Positions 1 to 9,231 of a stretch of DNA of 64,000 nt are shown piece by piece. The translations under genes were made by a program, and so were the position numbers. The stretch covers positions 186,001-250,000 of the forward strand of contig JAJCXR010000041.1 of the NCBI GenBank assembly GCA_029263315.1, read 5' to 3'. The stretch's first letter is position 1. Each line of letters starts with the position of its first letter. The notes under the pieces were generated by a model, which worked only from the letters and a program-made list of their open reading frames with translations, did no database searches and was not told where the DNA came from. This DNA comes from Acidobacteriota bacterium. GTDB lineage: Bacteria; Acidobacteriota; Thermoanaerobaculia; Multivoradales; J023.

Positions 1-140
1 GACGACGTCCCGGTCGATGTGCCAGACCAGGCCGTCGCACCCTAGGCTGGAGTGCAATGTCCTATGGTAGGTCGTTCCAAAGCGCGCCACGACACCTTTT
101 GGGGTGGGATTCCACCAAGTCGAGGCGACCGGTCGAGGTC
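1..140. other. Left edge, no gene assigned
   Basis: Frame 1 is open from the window edge to a TAG at 43-45 and could be the last 14 codons of a plus-strand gene that begins outside the window, but so short a stretch cannot be identified. The rest, up to the stop codon of the minus-strand patatin gene, shows no gene. A weak GGTGG/CCACC inverted repeat lies near 101-114. Confidence 0.2.
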
Positions 141-2678
141 TCAAAACCGCGGCCCCACCAACAACTGAAAATAGCCGGTGCCGCGCTCGGCATAACCATA
201 ACCGAAGTACACCGGCCCAATCCTGGTATCCAACGCCGCCGCCAGGGTGAGGGAGTAGGTCAGGTCGCTGGCGTCGACGTCCTGACGCCGCTGCCACACG
301 TTGCCAACCTCGAGCCAACCGCCGACGTACATGGCGACACCGAGACCGGGGGGCAGATCGAAGGCACGGTATAGATATCCTTGCCGGGCGACCGCCACAT
401 GCTGACCCCGCAGCTCTTCTGGACGGTAGCCCGAGAAGGAAAAGAGCCCCCCGAGCACGAACTGGTCGTAGACCGGCAGCTCGGTATCGAGGGCCGTGCC
501 CCCTTGCAATCTGAGGAAAGCGGTATGTCGGCCGCGGGTGGCAAAGCTGGCGAAGGATCCAGCGACCTTGGTGTAGGGATCGTCCGCCCCCAGGGAGGGC
601 TCGGAGCGAAAGGCGCTCAACTGGGCAAACGATCCATGCCGGGGCAGGTTGGAGCTATCGAGACGGTCGATCACCAGGCGTCCTTCGAGGCCGGCGATCG
701 TCACCTCCTGGTCCGGTAGATCGCTGGGGCCGACCCGCGGCTCGCTGCGACCTTCTCCCCAGAGTAGGCCAGCTCGCAACTCCCCGTACTTACCAAATTG
801 GCTTCCGGCGCTGACCCTGGCCACATCCGACCGAGCTTCAAATTCTGCAACTTTCCTCGAGTCTTCATAGAGGTCGGTGACGTCCAACAGGCTCTCGAAG
901 CTGCCGGCGACGAAGAACCTGCCATCGAAGCTCAACGGTTGATAGAGCTCCGAAAAAAATCGTCGTGTTTCCCCGAGCTGAAAGTCATTGCGCCATTCGG
1001 CTCCACGGGCATTCAAGCTGGTGCGGGTGTAGCTCACCAACAGGGCGAAGGAGTTGGAGCCCTCCAGGTCATCGCTCAAGGAGGCACCGAAACGCAGGTA
1101 GTTGGGCCCCCAGGATTTCTCGGCCAAGCGCATCACCAGCTCAGAGCCCGCGGCCACCGGCTGGAGGGTGAAACGGACCGTCTGGAACTCTCCGATCTGG
1201 ACGATCCGTCCGAGATCGGCCAGCAATAGATCGAGGTGCAAGGGGTACCCCAGTGGGGTTCGCAGCCGCGCGCTGACCAATCGCTCGTCGACCCGCTCCA
1301 ATCCCTCGATGCGGATTCCCGAAATGGAGACGGGCACCGTCGCCGGGTGCGGATCGCCCTCGGGTACCGTCGTCCCGTCGACGGCCAGCTCCGCCAAGGC
1401 AACACCGTGTCCACGGGCCGTTGCCGCCCCTTCTCGAATCACCTCGTCGAGGGCCGAGAAGTCGAGAAGACCCACTCCTGACAGCTCGGGTCGGATCAGC
1501 AGGTCAGCCCGGGCGCGCTGCTCGCCGTTCAACCGGTCGGTGGCCAAGCTCAAGGCCTGGGCCGAGATGGAGGCCACGGAGGTCAGCTTGTCGAGGGGAA
1601 ACAGGGGCAACCCGATGTCGACGGCGATGACCACATCGGCCCCCATGCTCCGCACCACATCCACCGGTAGGTTGGTGACGGCGCCACCATCGATCAGCCG
1701 TCGCCCATCGAGGGTGACCGGAGGATAGACCCCCGGCAACGACATGCTGGCGCGGATCGCCATCGCCAGATCGCCCTTCCCAAGAACCACCGTCTCCCCC
1801 GTACCGAGATCCGCCGCGACGGCTCGAAAGGGCACCCGCAATTGATCGAAGTCCTCGACCCCAAGGGCCGGCAGGGTCAACCGCTGGAGCTGAAACTCCA
1901 GCTCGAAGGCGGACAGGGCCCCTCCCGAGCCGGTCAGCTTGCCGTTCTTGAATCCCAGCTCCAGATCAAAAACATAGCGGTTGTCGTCCTGCTTGCGACG
2001 CACCGACAGGCTCTCCCGGGGCGGTTTGCCGCGGAAGATCTTCAGCCAATCCATGGTCAAGAGCTCGTGCTCGATCTGCTCCGGTGAATATCCGACCGCG
2101 TAAAGCCCACCGACGATGGCCCCCATACTGGTGCCTGCGATGCAGTCGATGGGGACGCCCAACTCTTCCAGCACCTGGAGGACCCCCACATGGGCCAGAC
2201 CACGGGTACCGCCGCCGCTCAACGCCAGGCCGATGCGCGGTCGATCGGAACCCACCGTAGGGCCGCCGCAGGAATCCGCCTGCGCTGGGGGGCTCAACAG
2301 CGCCACCCACAAGGTGAGGCAAACTAGTGTCCATCCAGAAAGAGCTCGAGGAGGGCGGAGGCCCCATTGGGCTCGGCCGGGGCTCCGAGCTCGCCGGGCC
2401 CTTAGAGGGCGCCATAAACTGTTGCTGCTCAAGCTTTTACCGGATATCCAATGCTGTACAAGCTCAAACACGCTCGCCCCTTGGCGGGCCCCCCTTGCTC
2501 GCTCCAAGGGGCCTCCGTTGGCGCCGATTTTGGTAAATTTGTACGGGAACAAACTAAGGAAGCGCACCGCAGCAACGCCGACACCCCCACCGGGACCACC
2601 GCATCGACTCGGCATCCCCGGCTTACCGTTCAACAGCGTCCCCTGGCCTGACGTCCCCTGGTTTGACGGTTGTTCCAT
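141..2678 (-). CDS. Patatin-like phospholipase with POTRA and Omp85-type barrel
   Basis: Outer-membrane protein combining a lipid hydrolase with a barrel (PlpD/RssA-like patatin family plus Omp85). Seen with numbering from the ATG at 2678: a hydrophobic signal-like segment about 115-134 ending in PPAQA; oxyanion motif GGGTRG about 155-160; nucleophile motif GTSMG with Ser184; the catalytic Asp in DGG at about 330; one POTRA-like region about 455-530; then a beta-rich barrel ending in PRF, the terminal Phe usual for BamA-assembled proteins. Serine and Asp form the expected dyad, so it should be active. The start is uncertain: the frame is open to a GTG at 2816, the segment before the signal peptide is low in coding character, and a start nearer the signal peptide (for example TTG at 2432) is possible. 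It is divergent from the phosphoesterase gene at 2845. Confidence 0.88.
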   Translation of the reverse strand: MEQPSNQGTSGQGTLLNGKPGMPSRCGGPGGGVGVAAVRFLSLFPYKFTKIGANGGPLERARGARQGASVFELVQHWISGKSLSSNSLWRPLRARRARSPGRAQWGLRPPRALSGWTLVCLTLWVALLSPPAQADSCGGPTVGSDRPRIGLALSGGGTRGLAHVGVLQVLEELGVPIDCIAGTSMGAIVGGLYAVGYSPEQIEHELLTMDWLKIFRGKPPRESLSVRRKQDDNRYVFDLELGFKNGKLTGSGGALSAFELEFQLQRLTLPALGVEDFDQLRVPFRAVAADLGTGETVVLGKGDLAMAIRASMSLPGVYPPVTLDGRRLIDGGAVTNLPVDVVRSMGADVVIAVDIGLPLFPLDKLTSVASISAQALSLATDRLNGEQRARADLLIRPELSGVGLLDFSALDEVIREGAATARGHGVALAELAVDGTTVPEGDPHPATVPVSISGIRIEGLERVDERLVSARLRTPLGYPLHLDLLLADLGRIVQIGEFQTVRFTLQPVAAGSELVMRLAEKSWGPNYLRFGASLSDDLEGSNSFALLVSYTRTSLNARGAEWRNDFQLGETRRFFSELYQPLSFDGRFFVAGSFESLLDVTDLYEDSRKVAEFEARSDVARVSAGSQFGKYGELRAGLLWGEGRSEPRVGPSDLPDQEVTIAGLEGRLVIDRLDSSNLPRHGSFAQLSAFRSEPSLGADDPYTKVAGSFASFATRGRHTAFLRLQGGTALDTELPVYDQFVLGGLFSFSGYRPEELRGQHVAVARQGYLYRAFDLPPGLGVAMYVGGWLEVGNVWQRRQDVDASDLTYSLTLAAALDTRIGPVYFGYGYAERGTGYFQLLVGPRF

Positions 2679-2823
2679 GGCTACAACCTTCGCATTCTGG
2701 ACGCCGGGAAGGCAAGCGGCAAGCCAAGAGCGCCAACTCGGGCCTGTGGCTGCTATCACTTCCATAATGCTATAGTTTCCATAAGAATTCGACTCTGGTC
2801 CATGGCAATGTCCCACTTTTTTC

Positions 2824-2843
2824 GAGGAATCTAGAGGAATCTA
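2824..2843 (+). promoter_or_regulatory. Tandemly duplicated ribosome binding site
   Basis: The 10-bp unit GAGGAATCTA occurs twice in perfect tandem (2824-2833 and 2834-2843), directly before the ATG at 2845. Each copy carries a GAGGAA Shine-Dalgarno core; the second has the usual spacing of about 6 bases and the first lies 10 bases further up. Confidence 0.5.
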
Positions 2844-2844
2844 T

Positions 2845-4410
2845 ATGTCTACGCCGCCCAAGACAGACTCCCAGCAATCTAATAATTCACTGCCGGGAAT
2901 CGATCACGTTGTTGTTCTGATGCTCGAAAATCGTTCCTTCGACAATCTCATGGGCTGGCTTTATAGCACTGCCGATCCGCCACGGCAGATTATCGGTCCC
3001 TCCAGCATGCCAACGCACTACCAGGGCCTTGCCGGGACGGGTTTCAGCAATCCAACCGCCTTCACCCACGGACTAGAGATGCCGGCAATCGAAGGCACCC
3101 AGAGTATGTCCATGCCAAGGCCTGATCCGAATGAAAAGTTCAAGCACATGAACCAGCAGCTCTTTGGCGCCAATGTCTCGGGTCCCAATTGGCTACCGCC
3201 AGAAAATGCTCCGGCGACGATGAACGGCTTCGTCGTCGACTACGCCGAGGCCAAAGGTAGCTCGTCACAAATCGCGCCACAGATCATGCAGACTTACAGC
3301 AACCAGCAGGTCAACGCCATGGCGACCCTGGCGCGCAACTATGCCATCTCCGACGCTTGGCACGCATCGAATCCCACCCAGACGTTGCCCAACCGCGCCT
3401 TCATGGCCACCGGTACGTCCGAAGGCCGGGTCAACAATTTGCCACTTCCGATCTACGGCGCCAAGACGATCTTCAACGTCCTCGAAGATCACCAAGTCGA
3501 CTGGCGGGTCTACTCACCCTCCGCCATTTTGCCCTCCCTCACCCGTTTGTCCATGTGGAAGCTGTGGGACCCGTTGCTGTTCGATCATTTCCATAGCATC
3601 GATCGATTCTGTCGAGACGCCGCAAAGGGCCATCTACCCCCGTATTCTTTCCTCGAGCCGCTATTCATTCAGGACTCACCTTTTGATCAATCGAAGGTAA
3701 GCAGCGAGCATCCGCCCACCGACATCTGTGGCGGCGAGCATTACTTGGCAAAAATCTGGGACGCCGTACGCAAGGGCAAGAACTGGGCCTCCACCCTGTT
3801 CATCGTCACCTTTGACGAGCACGGCGGCTGCGCCGATCACATCCCCACTCCCTGGACCGCGACGCCCCCCGACTCCAAGTCAACACCCGGTGACGAAGGA
3901 TTCGGTTTCAACCGCTTCGGTGTTCGCATCCCGACCATCATGGCGTCGCCCCTCATCGAGCCGGGCACCGTCTTTCGCGCTTTCCCAGACCCCGGCGCCA
4001 CCCACCCCGACGTCCCCTACGACCACACCTCCATCCTCGCTGCGGTGCTCGACTGGCAGGGCATTCCCCGCTCCGCCCTCGCCAGTCAGCGGGTGCAGCG
4101 GGCTCCAACCTTCGAAAGCATCCTCACCAATACCCAACCGCCGGCACCGACACAGCCCATCGTGCCCTCGTGTCAGCTGGCGCCGCCGCCCAACGATGAT
4201 GATCGAGAGCTGACGGACCTGGAGGAGGGAGTGCTCGGAGCGTTTGCCCTCTACCGAGAAAATCATGGCAAACCCCCCAGCGAGACCCAAAAGCTCGTCA
4301 CCACGGCCCAAAACACCGGCACCTTGCCACCGGCGATGGAGTCTCTGCTAGCCGAGGTCAAGTCCAAGGGCGATGCGATGAAGTACTTGCAAAGCGTTTC
4401 CCGTATCTAA
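2845..4410 (+). CDS. Phosphoesterase family protein (phospholipase C/acid phosphatase type)
   Basis: A 521-residue member of the phosphoesterase family PF04185, which hydrolyses phosphomonoesters or phosphodiesters such as phospholipid head groups using metal ions. Near the N-terminus the family motif ENRSFDN follows a hydrophobic strand (HVVVLML). Further on are a FDEHGG metal/active-site motif (about residue 325) and YDHTSIL (about 392), both typical of the family. No signal peptide is visible, although many relatives are exported. The C-terminal 100 residues are proline-rich, then helical, and lie outside the catalytic core. The start is ATG 2845 behind the duplicated Shine-Dalgarno. The exact substrate cannot be told from sequence. 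Confidence 0.88.
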   Translation: MSTPPKTDSQQSNNSLPGIDHVVVLMLENRSFDNLMGWLYSTADPPRQIIGPSSMPTHYQGLAGTGFSNPTAFTHGLEMPAIEGTQSMSMPRPDPNEKFKHMNQQLFGANVSGPNWLPPENAPATMNGFVVDYAEAKGSSSQIAPQIMQTYSNQQVNAMATLARNYAISDAWHASNPTQTLPNRAFMATGTSEGRVNNLPLPIYGAKTIFNVLEDHQVDWRVYSPSAILPSLTRLSMWKLWDPLLFDHFHSIDRFCRDAAKGHLPPYSFLEPLFIQDSPFDQSKVSSEHPPTDICGGEHYLAKIWDAVRKGKNWASTLFIVTFDEHGGCADHIPTPWTATPPDSKSTPGDEGFGFNRFGVRIPTIMASPLIEPGTVFRAFPDPGATHPDVPYDHTSILAAVLDWQGIPRSALASQRVQRAPTFESILTNTQPPAPTQPIVPSCQLAPPPNDDDRELTDLEEGVLGAFALYRENHGKPPSETQKLVTTAQNTGTLPPAMESLLAEVKSKGDAMKYLQSVSRI

Positions 4411-4920
4411 GTACAATTTTCCGGCAATACGGGAACGTATCGAAAGCACCGAGACGCCGCGTCCGCAAGGTTTGCGAGTGAGGGATGACGGGGTTCTGTT
4501 GCAGTGAGCGTAACGCTGCGGACGTGGATGAATAGGGGCTCGAAGACGGGTATTTTTAAAAGGTATTCTAAAGAGGAAGAAAGAGGAACGACGGTTCCGT
4601 TTACCCTTCTTGAGTCAACTGCCGCGTGGCCACGGGCCCCAAGAATCACGCCGAGGACTCTTCCCTACTGACTTGAATCCCGGGATAGCAGCCTGTGGTG
4701 AAAGTGCTCCGCGAATGAGAGCGAGAAGTTTTTCGTCAGAACAAGGCACAGAATTGCATGAATATTGGTGATCTTCAGAGATTCTGGAACACCGTTCTGG
4801 CGGAAAAGAGCGGGGCCGCCTAAGCCGCTCTCAACGCGGTCTGACTTTTGCCACAGGCTGATAGACACTTCTCAAACGCTTCATCAACCAAGCCACCTCC
4901 TCGATGTCCAGCTCCCCTGT
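4411..4920. other. Intergenic region, no gene seen
   Basis: No convincing gene or RNA was found between the phosphoesterase and the sigma-factor relic. Short reading frames here have no recognisable protein content. It may be decayed coding sequence, since what follows is the tail end of a broken gene. Confidence 0.4.
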
Positions 4921-5094
4921 GATGTCCCGACGAAGGATCGACAAGATGAACGTCTGGGTAAACTGGTGGAATTGCGCATGTTCGGTGGCCTGAGCATCCG
5001 GGAAGTGGCCGAAGTCCTCCAGGTTGGCGACGCTACCGTCAGCCGCGACTGGGCGCGGGCCCGGGCTTGGCTCTCCCGCGAGCTCGGGGGTTGA
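4921..5094 (+). pseudogene. Relic of an ECF-type sigma factor (region 4 only)
   Basis: This frame encodes about 57 residues that look like the C-terminal sigma-70 region 4 of TIGR02999-family factors: a basic helix, the segment [19 protein letters not shown], then [18 protein letters not shown] up to the stop. The helix-turn-helix is intact. Sigma region 2, needed for core binding and the -10 element, is absent: upstream in the same frame the sequence becomes unrelated. A short reading frame starting at 4765 runs through it, but its first half is not sigma-like. I read it as a 5'-deleted gene; a free region-4 protein is a less likely alternative. Confidence 0.7.
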
Positions 5095-5371
5095 TCGGAG
5101 CGAGCCGTCTACGACCGTCAGCTTGGCGCTTCAGAAACGAAAGTGTTTGGCCAGTACCCTTCACCACCCTCGCGGGTTACCACCCTAGCGGACTGGACAC
5201 CACAGACAAGCCACCCTGAAAAGGAGCTATCGCCCTACCGTAGGGTGGTGCGCCCGATTGACACTCGGCTGTAGTCTGATGGGTAGACGCTGGCTACTAC
5301 GGTGAGCCGTGGCAGCTGAGCAGATCGGTCCAGGGTGGTGAAAGATCATAGTCCCCGTGGAGGTAGCTCTC

Positions 5372-6211
5372 ATGAGAAGCCAAAGAGTGTTGTTTCGCAT
5401 ACTGGTAGCACTGTCCTTATTGGGCACCCTCGCCTGCTCCTCCTACGTCGAGTCGCGACCGGCGCCCCGATATGGCGGAGGAGTACAAATTGAAGTCTTC
5501 CATGATGCCCTCTCGCCCTATGGTGAATGGCTCCTCCTGGCCGACTACGGCTGGATTTGGATACCGGGAGAAGTGCAGGTGGGATGGCGACCATATACCC
5601 ACGGCCAGTGGCTCTACACGGAGCTCGGCTGGACTTGGTCGTCCTACTGGTCTTGGGGCTGGGCCCCCTTTCACTATGGCCGCTGGATCCACCACCATCA
5701 GCATGGGTGGATCTGGATACCGGGTCGACACTGGGCTCCGGCTTGGGTGGCTTGGCGCACCGGACCCGGCTGGTATGGCTGGGCGCCACTGCCCTACCAA
5801 GCCCGATGGAGTGTCGAATTGGGTCTCCAGCTGAGCCATCTCGACCTCTCCGTCGCCGTGGCTCCGCAAAGTTGGGTATTTGTTGGAGAAGGCCATTTGT
5901 TGGCGCCGGACTTGCGATCGCATATCGCATCTACGGAACGTAACGCGGGGCTCTTCAGGGCGACCCACGACGCCACCCTTTACCGCACCCAGGACCGGTG
6001 GATCGCCGAGCGTGGCCTTGGCGTCGCGCAAGTCGAAAAGACCCTCGGAAGTAGGGTGCCAAGATACCGTATCCAAGATCTCAACCAGCCGCCCAGCAGG
6101 CAGCTCGAGCCAGCCAATGGCACGGTGCACAGGCTCTATCGCCCTGGGGTGCCAGTGTCTCCGGCTACCAAATCACCCCGTGGCAAACAGGGTAAGGGTC
6201 GCGGGAGATGA
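5372..6211 (+). CDS. DUF6600-type tryptophan/glycine-rich lipoprotein
   Basis: A 279-residue lipoprotein. A short basic N-terminus and hydrophobic segment end in the lipobox LLGTLAC, giving lipidated Cys at about residue 22. The core carries repeated Trp/Tyr/Gly motifs (YGEWLLLADYGWIWIPG, GWTWSSYWSWGWAPFHYGRW, HGWIWIPGRHWAP, GWYGWAPLP), the hallmark of DUF6600/YXWGXW-repeat proteins that are common in Acidobacteriota and Myxococcota. The C-terminus is basic and disordered. The start is ATG 5372, because GTGGAGG at 5357-5363 is a good Shine-Dalgarno 8 bases before it. Biochemical function is unknown; the aromatic repeats suggest an envelope surface protein. Confidence 0.8.
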   Translation: MRSQRVLFRILVALSLLGTLACSSYVESRPAPRYGGGVQIEVFHDALSPYGEWLLLADYGWIWIPGEVQVGWRPYTHGQWLYTELGWTWSSYWSWGWAPFHYGRWIHHHQHGWIWIPGRHWAPAWVAWRTGPGWYGWAPLPYQARWSVELGLQLSHLDLSVAVAPQSWVFVGEGHLLAPDLRSHIASTERNAGLFRATHDATLYRTQDRWIAERGLGVAQVEKTLGSRVPRYRIQDLNQPPSRQLEPANGTVHRLYRPGVPVSPATKSPRGKQGKGRGR

Positions 6212-6247
6212 TCATCGCCCAGAATCGCGTTTTCAGCGACGCATGTT

Positions 6248-6901
6248 TTACTTGAGCTCCAGCGTCCGACATTCCAGAGCGATGCCTCGAATGAATTCCT
6301 CGCTGGCGTCATAGTGGACCCGCAACCGCGAGGCGACCTTGCCGGACGGACAAGCGACGGCGCTGTGCCACTTGTTGCAGTTGGTGTGGACGGTTTCTTC
6401 GGTGGAGCCTTGGGTGCTGAGGGAGAGCGGGTCGCGGTCGTTCACTGTGCGGGCCCAAATCCTCAGACCCTTGAGCTTGTTCTTGCTCGTCGACGCCTTG
6501 TCCGTGGTGCAGACTTGCAGTTTGTAGATCCAGTTCGAGTTGCCGGTCAGTTGCACCGATTTCACATTCCCCGGGCTGCTGCAGGGCTTCTTGCCGAGTT
6601 GCACGCCGATGCCGTCCAGCACCATGTAGGGCAGATTGGTATCAAAGGTATTGAGGTGCCGGGTGCTCAGCTCGAGCTTGCAGGGCTTGTCGCCGTCTTC
6701 CCACCAGCGAATCTTGTAGGTGCCACGAAAACCGCCTGATGCCCCAAGGGTCTTGTAGGCCGCAGAGTAGCCGCTGACCGAAGTCCACGTGGCGTCGTCC
6801 CGCAGCTTGAGCTTGATGGCGGCGTCACCGAGCAGCGAGGACGGGGCGGCGAAGATGCCTAGGGCCAAGACGGTCACGGCGATGTTGACTTTGCTTTTCA
6901 T
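6248..6901 (-). CDS. Secreted protein of unknown function
   Basis: A 217-residue protein with a clear signal peptide (MKSKVNIAVTVLALGIFAAPSSLLGDA). The mature part is beta-rich with Cys residues (GDKPCKLEL, GKKPCSS, LQVCTTD, VACPSG, ALECRTLELK) that could form disulfides. I recognise no domain. The ATG at 6901 is preferred over one at 6907 because AAGGAG lies 7 bases before the former and abuts the latter. It is transcribed towards, and ends 37 bases from, the DUF6600 gene (convergent). A cluster of TGCCTGGCACC repeats lies upstream. Confidence 0.65.
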   Translation of the reverse strand: MKSKVNIAVTVLALGIFAAPSSLLGDAAIKLKLRDDATWTSVSGYSAAYKTLGASGGFRGTYKIRWWEDGDKPCKLELSTRHLNTFDTNLPYMVLDGIGVQLGKKPCSSPGNVKSVQLTGNSNWIYKLQVCTTDKASTSKNKLKGLRIWARTVNDRDPLSLSTQGSTEETVHTNCNKWHSAVACPSGKVASRLRVHYDASEEFIRGIALECRTLELK

Positions 6902-6970
6902 CGTCATCTCCTTTTTGTATTCTTTCGACTGTATCCCACCTCCTCGCCGGTCGTCGTCCCCTCGCCTAGA

Positions 6971-7027
6971 TGCCTGGCACCGCCGTATAGGTGCCTGGCA
7001 CCTATCAAAGGATACGTGCCAGGCACC
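6971..7027. repeat. Cluster of TGCCTGGCACC-type short palindromes
   Basis: Three copies of a TGCCTGGCACC-like motif lie within 57 bases: 6971-6981, 6989-7003 (AGGTGCCTGGCACCT) and, in the opposite sense, 7016-7027 (GTGCCAGGCACC). Inverted copies can pair with each other. Further copies are at 52863-52876, inside a coding region, and as a split hairpin at 59723-59749. This looks like a dispersed short palindromic repeat of the genome. Confidence 0.6.
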
Positions 7028-7030
7028 ATC

Positions 7031-7061
7031 AAAAATGGCCGCGGTGCTGAACACCGCGGCC
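7031..7061 (-). terminator. Rho-independent terminator of the subtilase gene
   Basis: A perfect 10-bp stem (7037-7046 with 7052-7061, GGCCGCGGTG/CACCGCGGCC) with a 5-base loop. On the minus strand it is followed by ATTTTT (complement of 7031-7036). It lies 41 bases past the stop codon of the minus-strand subtilase. Confidence 0.85.
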
Positions 7062-7101
7062 GCATAGTGACGGACCAGAGCCCGTTCAGTCGGAGTAGCG
7101 C

Positions 7102-9231
7102 CTAATAGCCGCTGGAGACGTACGAGTCGAAGTAGAAATCACCGATGGTGCCGGCATCGACGCCGTTGAGCACGCCCATGTTGGCGTTGTCGATGCGCAA
7201 CGTATCGTTGTCGATGTTGCTGGCTTCGGCCACCAGATTACCGTCGATGAGGAAGCGGTAGCCGCCGTCGTTGGCACCGCTGCTGGCCCACCAATCGACC
7301 TCGATGTCATGGAAGGCAGTCAGGCTGTACGGGATCCACGGGCTGACCGCCCAGGTGTTGTTGTCACGCCACACCCAGAGACGAATCTCGCCACCGGTGC
7401 CCTGCTTGCGGATACCCACCAAGGCCGCATTCTTGACCAACACACTGTCGTTGGCGGCGAAGATGAAGTGGGCATCGCCCACCGCCATGTGGGCATTCGG
7501 CGCGTAGTGCTCGAAGCTGGCCCGGAAGGCCCGTTGACGGTTGGGGCTCTGGTCGGCGACGTAGCCGCGATCGGCCGTGTCCCCGGTGACATTGACCACC
7601 ATCTTGACGCCGCTCTTCAGCGCCAGGGTGCTGACCGTGGCGTTGGCGATTTCGGCGACACCATCCCAGGCACTCAGGTTGTTGCTTTCAAAATCATCGT
7701 CGAAGATACCGAGCATCTCGCAGCGCAGGAAGACGGTACCCACATCGGTGAGACCGTTGAAGGGATCATCGGCGATGGTGTAGGTGAAGCTGTCACGACA
7801 GGTGGTCCAGAAGCTGGCGGCCGGCGTGTACTGGGCACCTTGCACATGGTGCACCACCGTGCCATGGCTCGGTTGGGTGTAGCTGAGAATCCACAGGGGC
7901 CCCCCTTCCGGGTCCGAGTCGTTGCCCAACATGACACCGAGGGGAACGCTCACGCCGGTGGCACCGGCCGGCACCTCGACATGATCGTCCACCGCCACCG
8001 GCGGCTGGTTGGGGTTGTCGAGGAAGCCGGAGTAGGCCAAGCGATTGGGCGAGACCCCAACGTTGCTGATGACGCCGTTGGTGGCGTTGCTGACGATGGC
8101 CTGGTGCACGTCGCCCGGGGTGGCCGACGGATTGGCGCCGAGGTAGCGGGCCGCGATGCCCGCCACGTGGGGCGACGACATGGAGGTGCCGGTGCAAAAC
8201 GACGAATTGCCGCCGTTCGGAATACAGCCAGTGGTGCAGAAGCTGAACGACGCGGGACACGCCGACAGCACATCGACCCCGGGGGCATGCACATCGACGC
8301 AGGTGCCGTCATTCGAGAAGGTGGGTCGAGCGTCGTTGATGTCGGTGGCACCGACGGTCAAGGCGTCGCCCACCCGTCCCGGGGACCGACTGCAGGCGAC
8401 GTTGGCGAAGTTGTTGCCCGAGCCGACGACGTAGGTGATACCGGCATTGATCGACGCCTGCACCGTTTGATCGAGGAAGGTGCTGCCCGGATAGCTGACG
8501 CTCATGTTGACGACGGCCGGCGTCTGGTGATTGGTGGTGATCCACTCGACACCGTCCGCCGCCCAGGCGGCGGTGCCGGAGCCGCTGCATTGCACCACCA
8601 GGACGGAATGGAGGGTCACCCCTTTGGCCACGCCGAAGGTGGTACCACCGACGATGCCCGCCACATGGGTCCCGTGGCCGTTGCAGTCGTTGGGGCTACC
8701 GCCGAAGACGTTGTGGCCGTTGCCGACCCGTCCTGCCAAGTCGGGATGGTTGGGGTCGATGCCGCTATCGGTCAGATAGACGTGCACCCCGCTGCCGTTA
8801 TTGGAATAGGTGTAGCTTTGGTCGAGGGGCAGGTTCGTCTGATCGATGCGATCGAGACCCCAGGGTGGATTCAGCTGCGTCGTGGTCAGGCCACCCCAGC
8901 AGTCTTGCTCGACAAATTCCACCGCCGGATCGTCCGCCAGGAAGGCGGCCTCCTGGGCCGACATCTCGGCGCTGAAGCCCTGGACGGTGCGTTCGTAGGT
9001 GGACTTGGTACGGCCACCGTAGCGGGCGGTCAGATCCTTGGCTTGGTTCGCCACCGAGGCCATCAAGGCACCCTGGGTGGCGTTGAGCTTGACCAAGTAC
9101 GACCCCTCCACCGGGTCACAGGTGGGGGCGACGCGCACCTCACCGGCGGAGCTCGGCGCTGCCCAAGCCAGGGCAGCTAGCGTGAAGGCGGACGCTGCAC
9201 AGAGTTTCGAAAGACCGAAGGTTCTAATCAT
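7102..9231 (-). CDS. Secreted subtilisin-like serine protease (S8) with C-terminal accessory domains
   Basis: Extracellular protease of 709 residues. Order of parts: signal peptide ending APSSAG (1-29); an I9-type propeptide about 40-110; the S8 catalytic domain with Asp in TDSGIDPNHPDLAG (about 156), His in NGHGTHVAG (about 189) and Ser in GTSMSSPHVAG (about 350). A tandem PPVAVDD...DPEGGP region (about 410-500) resembles the cadherin-like/Ig modules that follow many bacterial proteases. The last 190 residues resemble a concanavalin-like beta-sandwich, perhaps for binding carbohydrate or surfaces. All three catalytic residues are present, and the many Cys residues suggest disulfides. It is followed by an intrinsic terminator and appears monocistronic. 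Confidence 0.93.
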   Translation of the reverse strand: MIRTFGLSKLCAASAFTLAALAWAAPSSAGEVRVAPTCDPVEGSYLVKLNATQGALMASVANQAKDLTARYGGRTKSTYERTVQGFSAEMSAQEAAFLADDPAVEFVEQDCWGGLTTTQLNPPWGLDRIDQTNLPLDQSYTYSNNGSGVHVYLTDSGIDPNHPDLAGRVGNGHNVFGGSPNDCNGHGTHVAGIVGGTTFGVAKGVTLHSVLVVQCSGSGTAAWAADGVEWITTNHQTPAVVNMSVSYPGSTFLDQTVQASINAGITYVVGSGNNFANVACSRSPGRVGDALTVGATDINDARPTFSNDGTCVDVHAPGVDVLSACPASFSFCTTGCIPNGGNSSFCTGTSMSSPHVAGIAARYLGANPSATPGDVHQAIVSNATNGVISNVGVSPNRLAYSGFLDNPNQPPVAVDDHVEVPAGATGVSVPLGVMLGNDSDPEGGPLWILSYTQPSHGTVVHHVQGAQYTPAASFWTTCRDSFTYTIADDPFNGLTDVGTVFLRCEMLGIFDDDFESNNLSAWDGVAEIANATVSTLALKSGVKMVVNVTGDTADRGYVADQSPNRQRAFRASFEHYAPNAHMAVGDAHFIFAANDSVLVKNAALVGIRKQGTGGEIRLWVWRDNNTWAVSPWIPYSLTAFHDIEVDWWASSGANDGGYRFLIDGNLVAEASNIDNDTLRIDNANMGVLNGVDAGTIGDFYFDSYVSSGY

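Noticed and set aside
7309..9180. A 623-codon plus-strand frame through the subtilase gene
   Set aside because: It is the reverse complement of a subtilase with full catalytic triad, signal peptide and terminator. Its translation is Gly/Arg/His/Val-rich and unlike any protein.
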